The position numbers and the translations under genes were made by a program. DNA of 64,000 nt, from positions 3,552 to 67,551 of the forward strand of contig JABSRD010000003.1 in NCBI GenBank assembly GCA_013215285.1. Direction: 5' to 3'. The notes under the pieces are model-generated. The model did no database searches, had not been told where the DNA came from, and was given only the letters and a program-made list of their open reading frames with translations. This document shows, piece after piece, positions 35,021 through 45,385 of the stretch; positions within the stretch are counted from its first letter, which is position 1, and the number at the start of each line of letters is the position of its first letter. The DNA is from Candidatus Nitrosopumilus sp. (GTDB taxonomy: Archaea; Thermoproteota; Nitrososphaeria; Nitrososphaerales; Nitrosopumilaceae).

Positions 35021-38000
35021 TTGGTTCATATTAAAAAAGTTGAAATTTACGGTTTCAAATCATTTGGATTTAAAAATACCACAGTTCAATTCGAACCTGG
35101 TTTAATATCGATCTCAGGACCTAATGGTTCTGGTAAGAGTAACATCTTAGATGCAATTATTTTTGCATTAGGTGAAAATAGACCAAAAATAATGAGGGTT
35201 GATAAATTACGATCACTAATTCATGATATTGAAGGTAATCGACATGGATCAAGAATGGCAAGATCTAGTGTACACTTTGATAATTCAGATAGAAAAATAG
35301 CAATTGATTCTGATGTCGTTGAAATTACAAGAGAATTAGATGAACAAGGAGACAACACATACTATCTTAACAAAAAGAAAACAAATCGAAGTCATATTCT
35401 TGATTTACTTGATATGGCAAATGCAGGTTTAGGTGCATTAAATGTAGTTCAACAAGGAACAGTTACTAGAATTTCAGAATATACTTCAGAAGAAAAGCGA
35501 CAAAGAATTGAGGATTTAATTGGCCTATCTTCTTTTGATGAAAAAAAGTCAGAGGCTTTGAAGCAACTAGATGAGGCTGATAGACGATTAGAAATTGCCT
35601 TGGCAAAAATGGGTGAAATCAAAAAAAGAATTGATGAACTTGAAGAAGAAAGAAATCAAAAATTACGTCATGATATTTTGGAACGTGAATTAAATAGATA
35701 CAAAGCAATATCTGCTGCCAATAAAATGAAGACAGTTTCAATTCAAAAAGACTCTAAAGAATCTAATTTACACGCAATTAGTGCAGAAATTACAACTTTT
35801 GATAATGAAAGAGGTGTTTTACGAACAGAGATTGGTGTACTTGACACTGAAAAATCAAAATTAATGTCAGAAGCTAATGATTACAATCAATCAAAATCTT
35901 CACTTGATTTGGAAATAAGTTCTGCAATGGAACAATATGAAATTCATAATAGTGCAATTTCTGCATCAAAGAAAAGATTAGAACAAATTCATAACAGAAT
36001 TCCTGAAATCAAAACTGAATTAGAAGAAATAGGCACTGCTCGAAGTGACATGGATATCAAAATTTTACACATGAAGGAATCACTTGAAGAAACAAATGCC
36101 AAAACAAATCAAATTAACAAAGATTTAGAAATTGTTGATTCTGAACGACATAAAATTTTAACAGAACAATCAGAAGCTGCATCTAAAAAATCTGAAATTG
36201 ATAATAAAATTAAAACTCTTACTAGCCAACTCAATGATGTAAAACTTAAACTTTCAAAAGTTATACATGAACAGGAAGAATCTGAAACAAAAGTTAAAAT
36301 AAATTCTACAAAATTTTATAATTTACAACAAGATATTACAAAATTATCTGGGTATCAAACTCAAATAGAATCTTTGACAAAAAATCACGATGCAACTGTG
36401 TGTGAATTAAAATCAAGAATCACAAAATTACAAACAAGGAAATCTAAGATAAATAATGATATGGAAGAATTGGGATTAATTTTAGAAAAGTCAAGTAAAG
36501 CTGCAACTCAATATGAATCAAAAATTAAAACAGTTAAGGGATTTATGCATGAAGATTATACTGTTGCAAAATTAAAAGAAGATGCCGATAAACTTGGTAT
36601 TGAAGGATTAGTTTATGAAATGATTTCATGGGATAAACAATACGAACGTTCTGTTCTAGCTGTAAGTTCTGATTGGATTAAAGCAATTGTTGTAAAAGAT
36701 TTTGCAACATTACTCGGAATTGCAGAATTTGCTAGAAGTAAAAAACTTCCAAAACTAAGAATCATCCCTCTTGATGCAATACCTAAGTTTAAACTAAATT
36801 TACCTAAACAATCTGGAGTTGTGGGAGTTCTTGCTGATTATGTTACTTGTGATACTGCCTATTCTGCACTCAAAACCTTCCTGTTTGGAAATATTGTGCT
36901 TACAAACTCTCGAGAAACTGCCTATAATGTGTCTCAATTAGGTTACAAAGCAGTAACACTTGATGGTGAGTTCTTTGAGGCTAACGGTGGAACTGTAGTA
37001 ATTGATATTAATTCAAAGATTTCAAAACTCACAAAATTAATTTCTATGAGCAGTGATATCGATGGGTTATTCCAATCTATTGGGATCATCAAAAAATATA
37101 TGCTAAAGAAAAAATATTCTTTAAAAAAATTAGATGATTCAATCCAATCTTATACTCAACGTCTCTCTATTTCAGAGAAATCTCTTGTTTCAGCAAATGA
37201 GAACCAATCTAATCTAAAATCCAGAATTTTATCTGCAACAAATATGAAAGAACAATTAACAAAAAGAATTTCTGAATTAACTTCTAGACATTTGAATATT
37301 AAATCTGAAATAACTGTTAATGAATCTCATATTGTATCTCTCAATGAACGTATCCTAATTGTTGAAGAAAATTATGCTAGTGGGGAACAAACCCGTATTG
37401 CAACAGAAATATCTAAAATAAATATAAAGAAAACAGAAATTGAAAAATTATACACTACAATTATGAATGAATATCGTGATAAATCTTCCCAATTAACTAC
37501 ACTACAAACACAAGATACTCGAGAACAATCCCAATCCAATAGACTTTGTGATGAAGAATCTTCTTTGAACTTAGAACATCAAGAAATAGAAACAAAGATT
37601 CAAGAGTTAGAAAAACAAAAAGAATCAAAAAATCTGATTCTTGTAAATTTGAGAGAAAAAGAACAAGAACTTATTGCAACATCAGGTTCATCTATTGGGG
37701 AATTAAAAGAATTTGATGATAAATTAAAGATTTTATCTGAAAAAGATAAAGATTTAACAAAACAAATTAACACATTAGAACGTCAATCTGATTCTTTGAA
37801 TCGTGATTTAGGTGATTTGATAGAAATTGAATCTAAATTACAGCAAGTTTTGACTGCATTTGGATTTAAGAAAGACATGGAAACATTTAATGTTGAATTT
37901 GTTGTTCAGGGGTTGACTAGTGAATTAAATTCCCTTAATGCATTAAATGCAAAGGCACCTGAAATATACCTTGAAGTTTCCTATGGCTATCGTTCAATGT

Positions 38001-38545
38001 CTACAAGAAAGAATTCTCTTGAGGAAGAACGAAATTCAATTGTAAAATTCATTGAAAGTGTTGAAAAAGACAAACGACAAACATTCTTGGATGCATTTGA
38101 TACGGTAGATAAAGAAATTCGTTTAATATTCAATAAAATGACTGGAGGAACTGCTTGGTTAGAATTACAAAATGAAGATGATATATTTTCTTCTGGCATT
38201 TCTTATTTGATTCAATTCCAAAATAAACCTAAGAGAGAATCAACATCAATTAGTGGTGGCGAAAAAACATTAGCTGCAATTGTATTTGTTCTTGCACTTC
38301 AAAAATTAGAACCATCACCATTTTACTTATTTGATGAGGTAGATGCACACCTTGATGCACCTAATGCTGAAAAACTTGCAAATATTTTAGAAGAAAGATC
38401 TAAAGAAAGTCAGTTCATAATGGTATCATTGAAAGACTCTGTTGTACAAAAAGCAAAATTGATCTATGGTGTTTTCCCAAAAAATGGTGTTTCTCATGTA
38501 GTAATTTACAAAGACAAACGAATGCCTTCTGTTAGAATCTCTTAA
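35021..38545 (+). CDS. smc: Chromosome segregation ATPase SMC
   Basis: The 1174-residue protein (TTG start at 35021) has the full SMC layout. Walker A GPNGSGKS lies at residues 33-40, then a long coiled coil (about 170-490). A hinge (about 500-640) carries GLVYEMISW and the gly-rich VTLDGEFFEANGG. The second coiled coil runs to about 1000. The C-terminal ABC signature SISGGEKTLAAI and Walker B PFYLFDEVDAHLD follow. It compacts and separates chromosomes, normally with ScpA/ScpB, which are not in this window. The last 4 nt overlap the convergent ABC gene. Confidence 0.96.
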   Translation: MVHIKKVEIYGFKSFGFKNTTVQFEPGLISISGPNGSGKSNILDAIIFALGENRPKIMRVDKLRSLIHDIEGNRHGSRMARSSVHFDNSDRKIAIDSDVVEITRELDEQGDNTYYLNKKKTNRSHILDLLDMANAGLGALNVVQQGTVTRISEYTSEEKRQRIEDLIGLSSFDEKKSEALKQLDEADRRLEIALAKMGEIKKRIDELEEERNQKLRHDILERELNRYKAISAANKMKTVSIQKDSKESNLHAISAEITTFDNERGVLRTEIGVLDTEKSKLMSEANDYNQSKSSLDLEISSAMEQYEIHNSAISASKKRLEQIHNRIPEIKTELEEIGTARSDMDIKILHMKESLEETNAKTNQINKDLEIVDSERHKILTEQSEAASKKSEIDNKIKTLTSQLNDVKLKLSKVIHEQEESETKVKINSTKFYNLQQDITKLSGYQTQIESLTKNHDATVCELKSRITKLQTRKSKINNDMEELGLILEKSSKAATQYESKIKTVKGFMHEDYTVAKLKEDADKLGIEGLVYEMISWDKQYERSVLAVSSDWIKAIVVKDFATLLGIAEFARSKKLPKLRIIPLDAIPKFKLNLPKQSGVVGVLADYVTCDTAYSALKTFLFGNIVLTNSRETAYNVSQLGYKAVTLDGEFFEANGGTVVIDINSKISKLTKLISMSSDIDGLFQSIGIIKKYMLKKKYSLKKLDDSIQSYTQRLSISEKSLVSANENQSNLKSRILSATNMKEQLTKRISELTSRHLNIKSEITVNESHIVSLNERILIVEENYASGEQTRIATEISKINIKKTEIEKLYTTIMNEYRDKSSQLTTLQTQDTREQSQSNRLCDEESSLNLEHQEIETKIQELEKQKESKNLILVNLREKEQELIATSGSSIGELKEFDDKLKILSEKDKDLTKQINTLERQSDSLNRDLGDLIEIESKLQQVLTAFGFKKDMETFNVEFVVQGLTSELNSLNALNAKAPEIYLEVSYGYRSMSTRKNSLEEERNSIVKFIESVEKDKRQTFLDAFDTVDKEIRLIFNKMTGGTAWLELQNEDDIFSSGISYLIQFQNKPKRESTSISGGEKTLAAIVFVLALQKLEPSPFYLFDEVDAHLDAPNAEKLANILEERSKESQFIMVSLKDSVVQKAKLIYGVFPKNGVSHVVIYKDKRMPSVRIS

Positions 38546-39507
38546 TCTAATTCAATATGACATGCAGAGAGATGCTTATCTCCAACAGTTTCTAATTTAG
38601 GTTCAATTTTGCATTTTTCAATTACATATGGACATTTTGCCCTGAATCTGCATCCTTGATACACATCAACATCTGTTGGTTCATTAATTCTAATTTTTTT
38701 AACCTTGTGTAGATTTTCTGGATCTGGTTCTGAAATTGCATCAATTAGTGCCTGTGTGTAAGGATGTTTTGGATTCACCAATACTTGATTTATTGGCCCC
38801 ATTTCAACAATTTTACCCATATACAAAATCCCTATTCTTTGACCAAAATATCTCGCTGTTGCCAAATCATGAGTAATGTAGATGAATGAAATATTGTATT
38901 TTTTCTGTAATTCTGTCATCAATTCAAGCATTTCAGCTCTAATTGATACATCAAGCATTGAAACTGGTTCATCTGCTAGGATTATTTTTGGTTTTAATGT
39001 TAGTGCTCTTGCCAACACCACTCTTTGTCTTTGTCCACCTGACAACATGTGAGGATATTTTTTTATAATTTCTTCAGCTGGTTCTAACTTTACTTCATGT
39101 AAAACCTCGATTACTCTTTTCAATCGATCTTTTTTATTTCCAATGTTGTGAATTTCAAGAGGCTCTGAAACAATTCCCTCAATTCGCATTCTGGGATTAA
39201 TCGAATCATATGGATCTTGATGAATCATTTGACAATTCATTCTAATTCTTTCTAAATTTTTTGCTTCATTATTAATTTCATGATTTTCAAAAATAATTTT
39301 TCCTGAATCTGCTTCAATTGATTTCAAAATTAATTTTGCAATAGTTGATTTTCCTGAACCTGATTCTCCAGCTAACACAAAAACTTCCCCTTTATCTAGA
39401 AAAAATGAAACATCATCTACTGCTTTAACGGTAGTTGATATGGAACCGAATATTCTTTTTTTTGTAAAATATTTTTTTAAATGTTCTACTTTGAGTATTT
39501 CATTCAC
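38542..39507 (-). CDS. Oligopeptide-type ABC transporter ATPase (OppF/DppF)
   Basis: The 321-residue ATPase has Walker A GESGSGKST, Q-loop HQDPYDS, signature LSGGQRQRV, Walker B IILADEPVSMLD and the switch His in ITHDL. The C-terminal oligo_HPY zinc-like patch is GCRFRAKCPYVIEKC. This tail is specific for the Opp/Dpp class. Partner permease and OppD genes are not adjacent. The binding protein at 9064 may belong to the same system. Confidence 0.9.
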   Translation of the reverse strand: MNEILKVEHLKKYFTKKRIFGSISTTVKAVDDVSFFLDKGEVFVLAGESGSGKSTIAKLILKSIEADSGKIIFENHEINNEAKNLERIRMNCQMIHQDPYDSINPRMRIEGIVSEPLEIHNIGNKKDRLKRVIEVLHEVKLEPAEEIIKKYPHMLSGGQRQRVVLARALTLKPKIILADEPVSMLDVSIRAEMLELMTELQKKYNISFIYITHDLATARYFGQRIGILYMGKIVEMGPINQVLVNPKHPYTQALIDAISEPDPENLHKVKKIRINEPTDVDVYQGCRFRAKCPYVIEKCKIEPKLETVGDKHLSACHIELD

Positions 39508-39602
39508 TTATTATTCATGAATAAAGAAGTATATCAAGAAATATGATTTGTGCGTATAAATTGGAAGAAAACATTTATGTCCAATTATGGTGATTTTAAT
39601 AC

Positions 39603-40625
39603 TTGAGTGACACTATTCAAAAAAATCACGATTATAAAAAATTTGTAATTGATTCGAAACTTCAATATTTTAAACCACACGCTACAAAAATTGAAAAAAC
39701 ATTTGCTGAAGAGATATATTTTAGTCTTGGACAAGATTCAAAATTTATTGATCCTAAATTCTTTTATGATAAAAAAGGCTCAGAATTATTTGAAAAAATA
39801 TGTTCTTTACCCGAATATTATCCTACACGAACTGAAATTTCAATATTAAAGAAAATGCATGATGAATTATCCTCTTACATTGATGACGATTTTAGATTAG
39901 TTGAACTTGGAAGTGGAACATCTGTAAAAACTAGGCTCATTTTTGATATTTTTACAAAACTACAAGATACAATAGAGTATTTCCCTATAGATATCTCTGA
40001 TATTCTTACTGAAAGTTCGGAACAACTACTTCAAGATTATGATAATTTGTTCATTACTGGAATTGTAGACACATATGATGGAGGTTTGGAATTTCTTAAA
40101 ACATATGACGACAAAAAAAACCTAATCATTTTTTTAGGTTCTAGTTACGGTAATTTCTTCACAAATGATGGATTTGCTTTTTTAAAGAAAATAAACTCCA
40201 CAATGAAATCTGGCGATTTATTTTTGATTGGATTAGATCTTGTAAAAGATAAACAAATTTTGGAATCCGCATATAATGATTCACAAGGAATTACTGCAGA
40301 ATTTAATCTCAATACTCTTTCTAGAATTAATAATGAACTTGATGCAGATTTTGATTTAAAAAATTTTGAACACTTTGCAATTTACAATGAAGACAAACAA
40401 AGAATTGAAATGTATCTAAAATCTCTTGTAAAACAATCTGTGATTATCTCAAAATCTAATCTTTTATTAAATTTAGAAAAAGATGAATTAATTCATACTG
40501 AACATTCACATAAATTTAGATTAACACAAATTGATGAACTTCTTAATGGTGCTGGGTTTGAAATTAAACATACATGGTTAGATGACAACAAACATTTTTC
40601 ATTAACTTTGGCATCAAAAAATTAA
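39603..40625 (+). CDS. egtD: L-histidine N-alpha-methyltransferase EgtD
   Basis: TTG start at 39603. The 340-residue protein has the EgtD blocks YFYDKKGSELFEKICSLPEYYPTRTE (split over strand and helix), LVELGSGTSVKTR as SAM motif I, PIDISD, and IIFLGSSYGNF. EgtD adds three methyl groups to the histidine amino group, giving hercynine, the first step of ergothioneine synthesis. It is convergent with egtB, with a 4-nt overlap of the stops. Confidence 0.93.
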   Translation: MSDTIQKNHDYKKFVIDSKLQYFKPHATKIEKTFAEEIYFSLGQDSKFIDPKFFYDKKGSELFEKICSLPEYYPTRTEISILKKMHDELSSYIDDDFRLVELGSGTSVKTRLIFDIFTKLQDTIEYFPIDISDILTESSEQLLQDYDNLFITGIVDTYDGGLEFLKTYDDKKNLIIFLGSSYGNFFTNDGFAFLKKINSTMKSGDLFLIGLDLVKDKQILESAYNDSQGITAEFNLNTLSRINNELDADFDLKNFEHFAIYNEDKQRIEMYLKSLVKQSVIISKSNLLLNLEKDELIHTEHSHKFRLTQIDELLNGAGFEIKHTWLDDNKHFSLTLASKN

Positions 40626-41932
40626 ACATCTTCTGCACATCTAAAACCTGAAAATAACCATCTTTCATCTAGCCTAAAGAAATTTCTATAACTTCCCCTG
40701 ATAGACATTCTAGGAGTGCCAAATGAACCTCCTCTCAAGACTTTTTGATTTGTAAACCATTTGTCATTATATTCATTAAAATCTGATTTGAATCCTGGAT
40801 ATCCTGTAAATTCTGATGCTGTCCATTCCCAAACATCTCCAATCATTTGTTGACATCCTGATGGACTTACACCCTCTGGAAATGCTCCAATTTCTGAACA
40901 TCCCCAGTAATATGACTCCAACAAATTACATTTTTCATTTGATGGATTCTCATTCCCCCATGGAAATGTTGTCTTCTCTTGTTTTTCCTCATTCCAACAT
41001 GAAGCTTTTTCCCATTCAGCTTCTGTTGGTAGTCTTTTTCCAGCCCATTTGCAATATGCATCAGCTTCATAGTAACTAACATGACACACTGGTTCATTTG
41101 GATTGATTTTTCTAATTCCTAAAAAGTTTCTTACATTCCATTCCCCTTCATTTTTTTCCCAATACATTGGGGATTTCCATTTATTTTTTTTAACTTTCTC
41201 CCAACCATCTGATAACCAGTATTTGTATGTCTCATATCCACCGTCTTCAATAAATTCTAAGTATTGTTGATTTGTTATTGGAAAAATATCTATTTTATAA
41301 TCATTAAGGTACACTTTATGTTCCGGTAGTTCTATATCATAACAATAGTCTTTTCCATTGTACCCCATTGTATATAATCCTCCTTTAACTTGAGTTGATT
41401 TTTTCTCAACATTATTTTGTTTTGGAATTTCATTTTTTTTAACAGGTCTATATTGTTCTGCAAGTAGATGTTGAAAATCATATACAAGAAGTTCTTGGTG
41501 TTGGCATTCATGGTGAAACCCAATTGTAATTAGTTTGATTATATTTTCATTCAAAACTTGAGATTCGATAAAATTCTCCATTCTTTGACTAATTGTATTG
41601 AAATATTGAAAAATTTGATCAACTGTAGGTCTTGAAACAATTCCACGTAACCCTTTATCATGTGGAATTCCAAATTGTTGATAATAGGAATTAAGATATT
41701 CTGAAAATTCTTTTGAATAAAATTCATAATTTTTATCCAATTTACTCATAATTGCTTCGTAAATCCAACTAACATGACCTATGTGCCATTTTGGAGGACT
41801 CATAAAAAATGCTGTTTGAACAACAAAATCATCTTTTTCTAAAGTTTTTACAAGTTCGAGTGTTCTTTTTCTGGTTTCTCTAAATTGAGCAAGTAATGGT
41901 TTGTTTTGTTTTAACTCTAAATTTGAAGTCAA
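40622..41932 (-). CDS. egtB: Ergothioneine biosynthesis sulfoxide synthase EgtB
   Basis: The 436-residue protein has an N-terminal DinB-like iron-binding part (HIGHVSWIYEAIM; GFHHECQHQELLVYD, with the His of the non-heme iron site). The C-terminal FGE-sulfatase-type domain has LPTEAEWEKASCW, GDVWEWTASEF and VLRGGSF ... RNFFR ... FSGFRCAED. EgtB couples hercynine to a thiol (gamma-glutamylcysteine or cysteine) with oxygen. No gene for the later C-S lyase step is nearby. Confidence 0.93.
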   Translation of the reverse strand: MTSNLELKQNKPLLAQFRETRKRTLELVKTLEKDDFVVQTAFFMSPPKWHIGHVSWIYEAIMSKLDKNYEFYSKEFSEYLNSYYQQFGIPHDKGLRGIVSRPTVDQIFQYFNTISQRMENFIESQVLNENIIKLITIGFHHECQHQELLVYDFQHLLAEQYRPVKKNEIPKQNNVEKKSTQVKGGLYTMGYNGKDYCYDIELPEHKVYLNDYKIDIFPITNQQYLEFIEDGGYETYKYWLSDGWEKVKKNKWKSPMYWEKNEGEWNVRNFLGIRKINPNEPVCHVSYYEADAYCKWAGKRLPTEAEWEKASCWNEEKQEKTTFPWGNENPSNEKCNLLESYYWGCSEIGAFPEGVSPSGCQQMIGDVWEWTASEFTGYPGFKSDFNEYNDKWFTNQKVLRGGSFGTPRMSIRGSYRNFFRLDERWLFSGFRCAEDV

Positions 41933-41976
41933 TTATGGAAAATTATATTTTTTTGACTATTATATTTGTGGTTGAT

Positions 41977-43419
41977 TTAGTATCCTCTTGCAAAAATTGG
42001 AATTGAGATGCTTTGTTCTTGGCAATACATGCATTTTTTATTTATATTTTCACAACCAAATGGGATGACTCTGATGTCTGCACCTGTTTCTTCCTTGATC
42101 TTCTCTTCACATTCTAATTTCCCACACCACGGTGCACAAAAGAATCCACCATCTTCAATTTTTGATTTGAATTCTGAATAATCTGAAATACTTGTGGTGT
42201 TGTCTTTGGCCTGATCTTTCGCTTTTTTCAGCATTTCTACCTGAATTTCATCTAAAATTTCTCCAATTTTACCAATTTCAGAAAAACTTAAACTTGATTT
42301 TTCACGATTGTGTCTTTTTGCTATAACCATACTTTGTTTTTCTATATCTTTAGGACCTATTTCAATTCGTAAAGGGACCCCTTTTAATTCCCAATCATTG
42401 AATTTGTACCCTGGTGATAATTCATTTCTGTCATCTACGTGAACTCTAATTTCTTTTGATTCTAGGTTTTTTCTAATTTCATCTACTTTAGGTAATACTT
42501 TGTCTTTACCTTCATCATTTTTGTATATTGGCACAATTACCACTTGCATTGGTGCCACCTTAGGTGGTAATACTAGACCTTTATCATCACCATGAGTCAT
42601 AATCATTGCTCCGATTAATCTCCAAGAAACCCCCCATGAAGTTTGCCATGCAAAATGTTCTACATTATCTTTATCTGCAAATTTCACCTCAAATGGTTTT
42701 GAAAAATTTTGTCCTAGAAAATGTGATGTACCCATTTGCAATGCTTTTCCATCTGGCATGATTGACTCCATTGTAGTTGTATATTCTGCACCCACAAATT
42801 TTTCTTTCTCACTTTTCTTTCCTGTTACTATTGGTATTGCTAATTCATCCTCTACAGTTTTTTTATAAATTTCCAATATTATCATCACTTCTTTTTCAGC
42901 CTCTTCTTGAGTTGCATGAACTGTGTGACCTTCTTGCCACAAAAATTCAGATGTTCTAAGAAATGGTTTGGTTGCTTTAATTTCTGCTCTTAGTGCCGTA
43001 TTCCAAAAATTCATTTTTAACGGTAAATCTCTCCAACTTTGAATCCATTTGGAATACATTGTATACGCTAATGTTTCAGACGTTGGCCGCAACGCAAGTT
43101 TCTCACCTATTTTATTATCTCCTGAATGTGTTACCCAAAATACTTCTGGATTAAATCCTGCAAAATGCTTCTCTTCTTTTCCTAATAATGATTCTGGAAT
43201 TAATATGGGTAGAAACCCATTCCTAATCCCATTTTTTGCAAATTTTTTATCAAATGTACTTCTTAATGATTCCCAAATAGAATATCCGTCAGGTCTCAGA
43301 ACAATTAGACCCTTAACTGGGGCATAATCTGCAAGTTTAGCTTTTAGAACTACTTGGGTATACCATTCACTAAAATCACTGTTTTTTGAAACTGTAATTC
43401 CTGATTCTTCTTTTCCCAA
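41977..43419 (-). CDS. proS: Prolyl-tRNA synthetase
   Basis: The 480-residue protein is the short archaeal/eukaryotic-type ProRS. Motif 1 lies in the GLIVLRPDGYSIWESL region. Motif 2 is LRAEIKATKPFLRTSEFLWQEGHT split over two strands. Motif 3 lies in the SWGVSWRLIGAMIMTHGD region. The anticodon-binding domain and the C-terminal zinc-binding domain follow (CAPWC ... CEEKI ... CEN ... CMYC). It charges tRNA-Pro, such as the one at 4675. Confidence 0.95.
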   Translation of the reverse strand: MGKEESGITVSKNSDFSEWYTQVVLKAKLADYAPVKGLIVLRPDGYSIWESLRSTFDKKFAKNGIRNGFLPILIPESLLGKEEKHFAGFNPEVFWVTHSGDNKIGEKLALRPTSETLAYTMYSKWIQSWRDLPLKMNFWNTALRAEIKATKPFLRTSEFLWQEGHTVHATQEEAEKEVMIILEIYKKTVEDELAIPIVTGKKSEKEKFVGAEYTTTMESIMPDGKALQMGTSHFLGQNFSKPFEVKFADKDNVEHFAWQTSWGVSWRLIGAMIMTHGDDKGLVLPPKVAPMQVVIVPIYKNDEGKDKVLPKVDEIRKNLESKEIRVHVDDRNELSPGYKFNDWELKGVPLRIEIGPKDIEKQSMVIAKRHNREKSSLSFSEIGKIGEILDEIQVEMLKKAKDQAKDNTTSISDYSEFKSKIEDGGFFCAPWCGKLECEEKIKEETGADIRVIPFGCENINKKCMYCQEQSISIPIFARGY

Positions 43420-43475
43420 ACTAGAATTCCAAGAAATAATTTAACTAATGAGCCTTTCGTGAGAAATTTTTATGT

Positions 43476-43760
43476 TTAAAGTTTGTCTCCTTTACAGAGA
43501 ACTTTACCCATTACCCTACTTTGAAAATTGGGACATACAAAACACTGTATAAACTGAATGTCTTCTTTTAAAACTGGGCATTCTACAAATTCTTGTTTCA
43601 TTCTTTTGAGCATTTTTGGACTAACCCCTTTTAATTTCAATTTCCCTTTCTCATCCATCATTCCTGATTTTTTCATTTCGGCTTTGACTTCGTCTGAGAG
43701 TTTATGTCTCCCTTCTCTCTCTTTAATTTCTACTTCGAATTTGTGTTCCAATTCACCCAT
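43476..43760 (-). CDS. Conserved hypothetical Cys-containing protein
   Basis: A 94-residue basic protein with a helical N-terminus (KFEVEIKEREGRHKLSDEVK) and four Cys toward the end (VECPVLKEDIQ, QCFVCPNF, VLCKGD). They could form a zinc or iron-sulfur site. It lies upstream of ProRS on the same strand with a 56-nt gap. No family is recognised. Confidence 0.65.
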   Translation of the reverse strand: MGELEHKFEVEIKEREGRHKLSDEVKAEMKKSGMMDEKGKLKLKGVSPKMLKRMKQEFVECPVLKEDIQFIQCFVCPNFQSRVMGKVLCKGDKL

Positions 43761-43844
43761 AATTCAATCATAACAATCCTTGATTTATTACTAGCGTTTT
43801 TTGATCTCAAAAAAGTTTAAACTTTAATATAATTAGGATTTTTT

Positions 43845-44513
43845 TTGCAGATTAGAAATCCGTTGTTAGCAATTTTTGATGTTGAAGGTGTTTTGTATGA
43901 TGAAGAATTCCTTCCATTACTTGCAGAGAAATTAAACAAAGAAGATGAAATTTGGGAAATTACCAAACAAGGAATTCAAGGTAAAATTAACTGGGAAGAT
44001 GGATTACGAACTAGAGTTAAAGCACTTGCAGGTTTAGATGAAAAAATTTGTCAAGAAGTAGCTAACTCATTACCAATTATGACTGGTGCAAAAGAAGCCT
44101 GTAGAGTATTGAAAGCCGCTGGTTGGAAACTCATGGCTGTATCTGGTGGATTTACAATTATGATGGAAAGATTACAAAAAGAACTAGACTTGGATTATGT
44201 TTATTGTAATGAATTGATTTTCAAAGATGGAAAATTAGATGGTGTAAAAATTAATGTTGATTCTGATAAATCTAAAAGTGCTAAAATTAAAATTGAGGAA
44301 TGGGGTGAACCGAAAGAAAATATAATTTGTGTAGTTGATGGTGCAAATGATATAAAATTATTTGATATTTGTGGTTTAGGAATTGCTTATAGAGCACAAG
44401 ATATAGTCAAGGATTTAGCAACTACTACATTAGAAGAAAAAGATCTTTCAAAGATTTTAGATATTATTAATAAACACTATAAACTAGATTTAGAAACTAT
44501 ACCATCAGCATAA
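43845..44513 (+). CDS. HAD-IB phosphatase (SerB-like)
   Basis: TTG start at 43845. The 222-residue protein has a phosphoserine-phosphatase-like HAD fold: nucleophile loop FDVEGVLY, motif II VSGGFTIM, motif III Lys in KSKSAKI and motif IV VVDGANDIKLFD. The usual D-x-D of HAD phosphatases reads D-V-E here; the change from Asp to Glu at the acid/base position is conservative but notable. It may be phosphoserine phosphatase or a related enzyme. Confidence 0.8.
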   Translation: MQIRNPLLAIFDVEGVLYDEEFLPLLAEKLNKEDEIWEITKQGIQGKINWEDGLRTRVKALAGLDEKICQEVANSLPIMTGAKEACRVLKAAGWKLMAVSGGFTIMMERLQKELDLDYVYCNELIFKDGKLDGVKINVDSDKSKSAKIKIEEWGEPKENIICVVDGANDIKLFDICGLGIAYRAQDIVKDLATTTLEEKDLSKILDIINKHYKLDLETIPSA

Positions 44514-44547
44514 ACAATTTTGTAGTCCATTTTTTTAGATATTGTAA

Positions 44548-45273
44548 TTGCAAATCATTCCTATCTACATTGAAAAAGAGATTCAACCCTCTGATGACCT
44601 CACTGAATTAATTTTAGCATCTACTGATCTATGTGATGGCGACATACTTGTTGTGGCACAAAAAATTATCTCAAAGCAAGAAGGTCGAATTGTTGATTTA
44701 TCTACTGTAACACCTTCATTGTTAGCTGAAGGTATTGGTTCTCAATATCGGAAAGATCCTAGAATTGTAGAATTAATTTTATCTGAAACTAAACGAATAG
44801 TTAGAATGAAAAATGAAATACTCATTGTTGAAACTCATAGCGGATTCATTTGTGCAAATGCTGGTATAGATGAAAGTAATGTGAAATCTGGACATGCTAC
44901 TTTACTTCCAATTAATTCAGATATATCTGCACAAACAATCAGATACAAAATCTTGGAACAAACTAACAAAAATGTTGCAGTGATTATTGCTGATACCTTT
45001 GGTCGTCCTTTTAGGATGGGACAAACTAACTGTGCAATTGGAATATCTGGATTGAATCCTATTTTAGATTATGCTGGAACTAAGGATTCTTTTGAAAGAA
45101 TTTTACGCATTACTGAAATTGCAATTGCAGATGAATTCTCTGCAGCCGCAGAATTGGTGATGGGAAAAGCATTGAAATGCCCTGTAGCAATAATTCGAGA
45201 TTATTCTTTTAATATTGAAGAACATGTAATTGATGAATTAATTCGCCCAGACAATGAAGATCTTTTCAAATAA
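44548..45273 (+). CDS. cofE: Coenzyme F420:L-glutamate ligase CofE
   Basis: TTG start at 44548. The 241-residue protein matches CofE: DLCDGDILVVAQKIISKQEGR, ETHSGFICANAGIDESN, LLPINSDISA, IIADTFGRPFRMGQTN and AAAELVMGKALKCPVAIIRDY. It adds glutamates to F420-0 using GTP. It is the last chromosomal gene before the integrated element. It is 27 kb from cofC/cofD. Confidence 0.94.
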   Translation: MQIIPIYIEKEIQPSDDLTELILASTDLCDGDILVVAQKIISKQEGRIVDLSTVTPSLLAEGIGSQYRKDPRIVELILSETKRIVRMKNEILIVETHSGFICANAGIDESNVKSGHATLLPINSDISAQTIRYKILEQTNKNVAVIIADTFGRPFRMGQTNCAIGISGLNPILDYAGTKDSFERILRITEIAIADEFSAAAELVMGKALKCPVAIIRDYSFNIEEHVIDELIRPDNEDLFK

Positions 45274-45385
45274 TTTTTAATCATACTTCAAACCCCCTTC
45301 GAAAAAAAGTAGGACAAGCTAAACTCAAATAGATTTCTAAGCTTCGTATTATGTAGCTTTAATACTATTCAATTCTAGCCTATCT

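Noticed and set aside
34825-35034. 69-codon plus-strand frame overlapping the SMC start
   Set aside because: It overlaps the SMC start by 14 nt and its product has no coding character or recognisable domain.
45274-45385. Possible tRNA or attL beside cofE
   Set aside because: I looked for a tRNA fold or a repeat of the element's far end, but none is visible and the far end lies outside the window.
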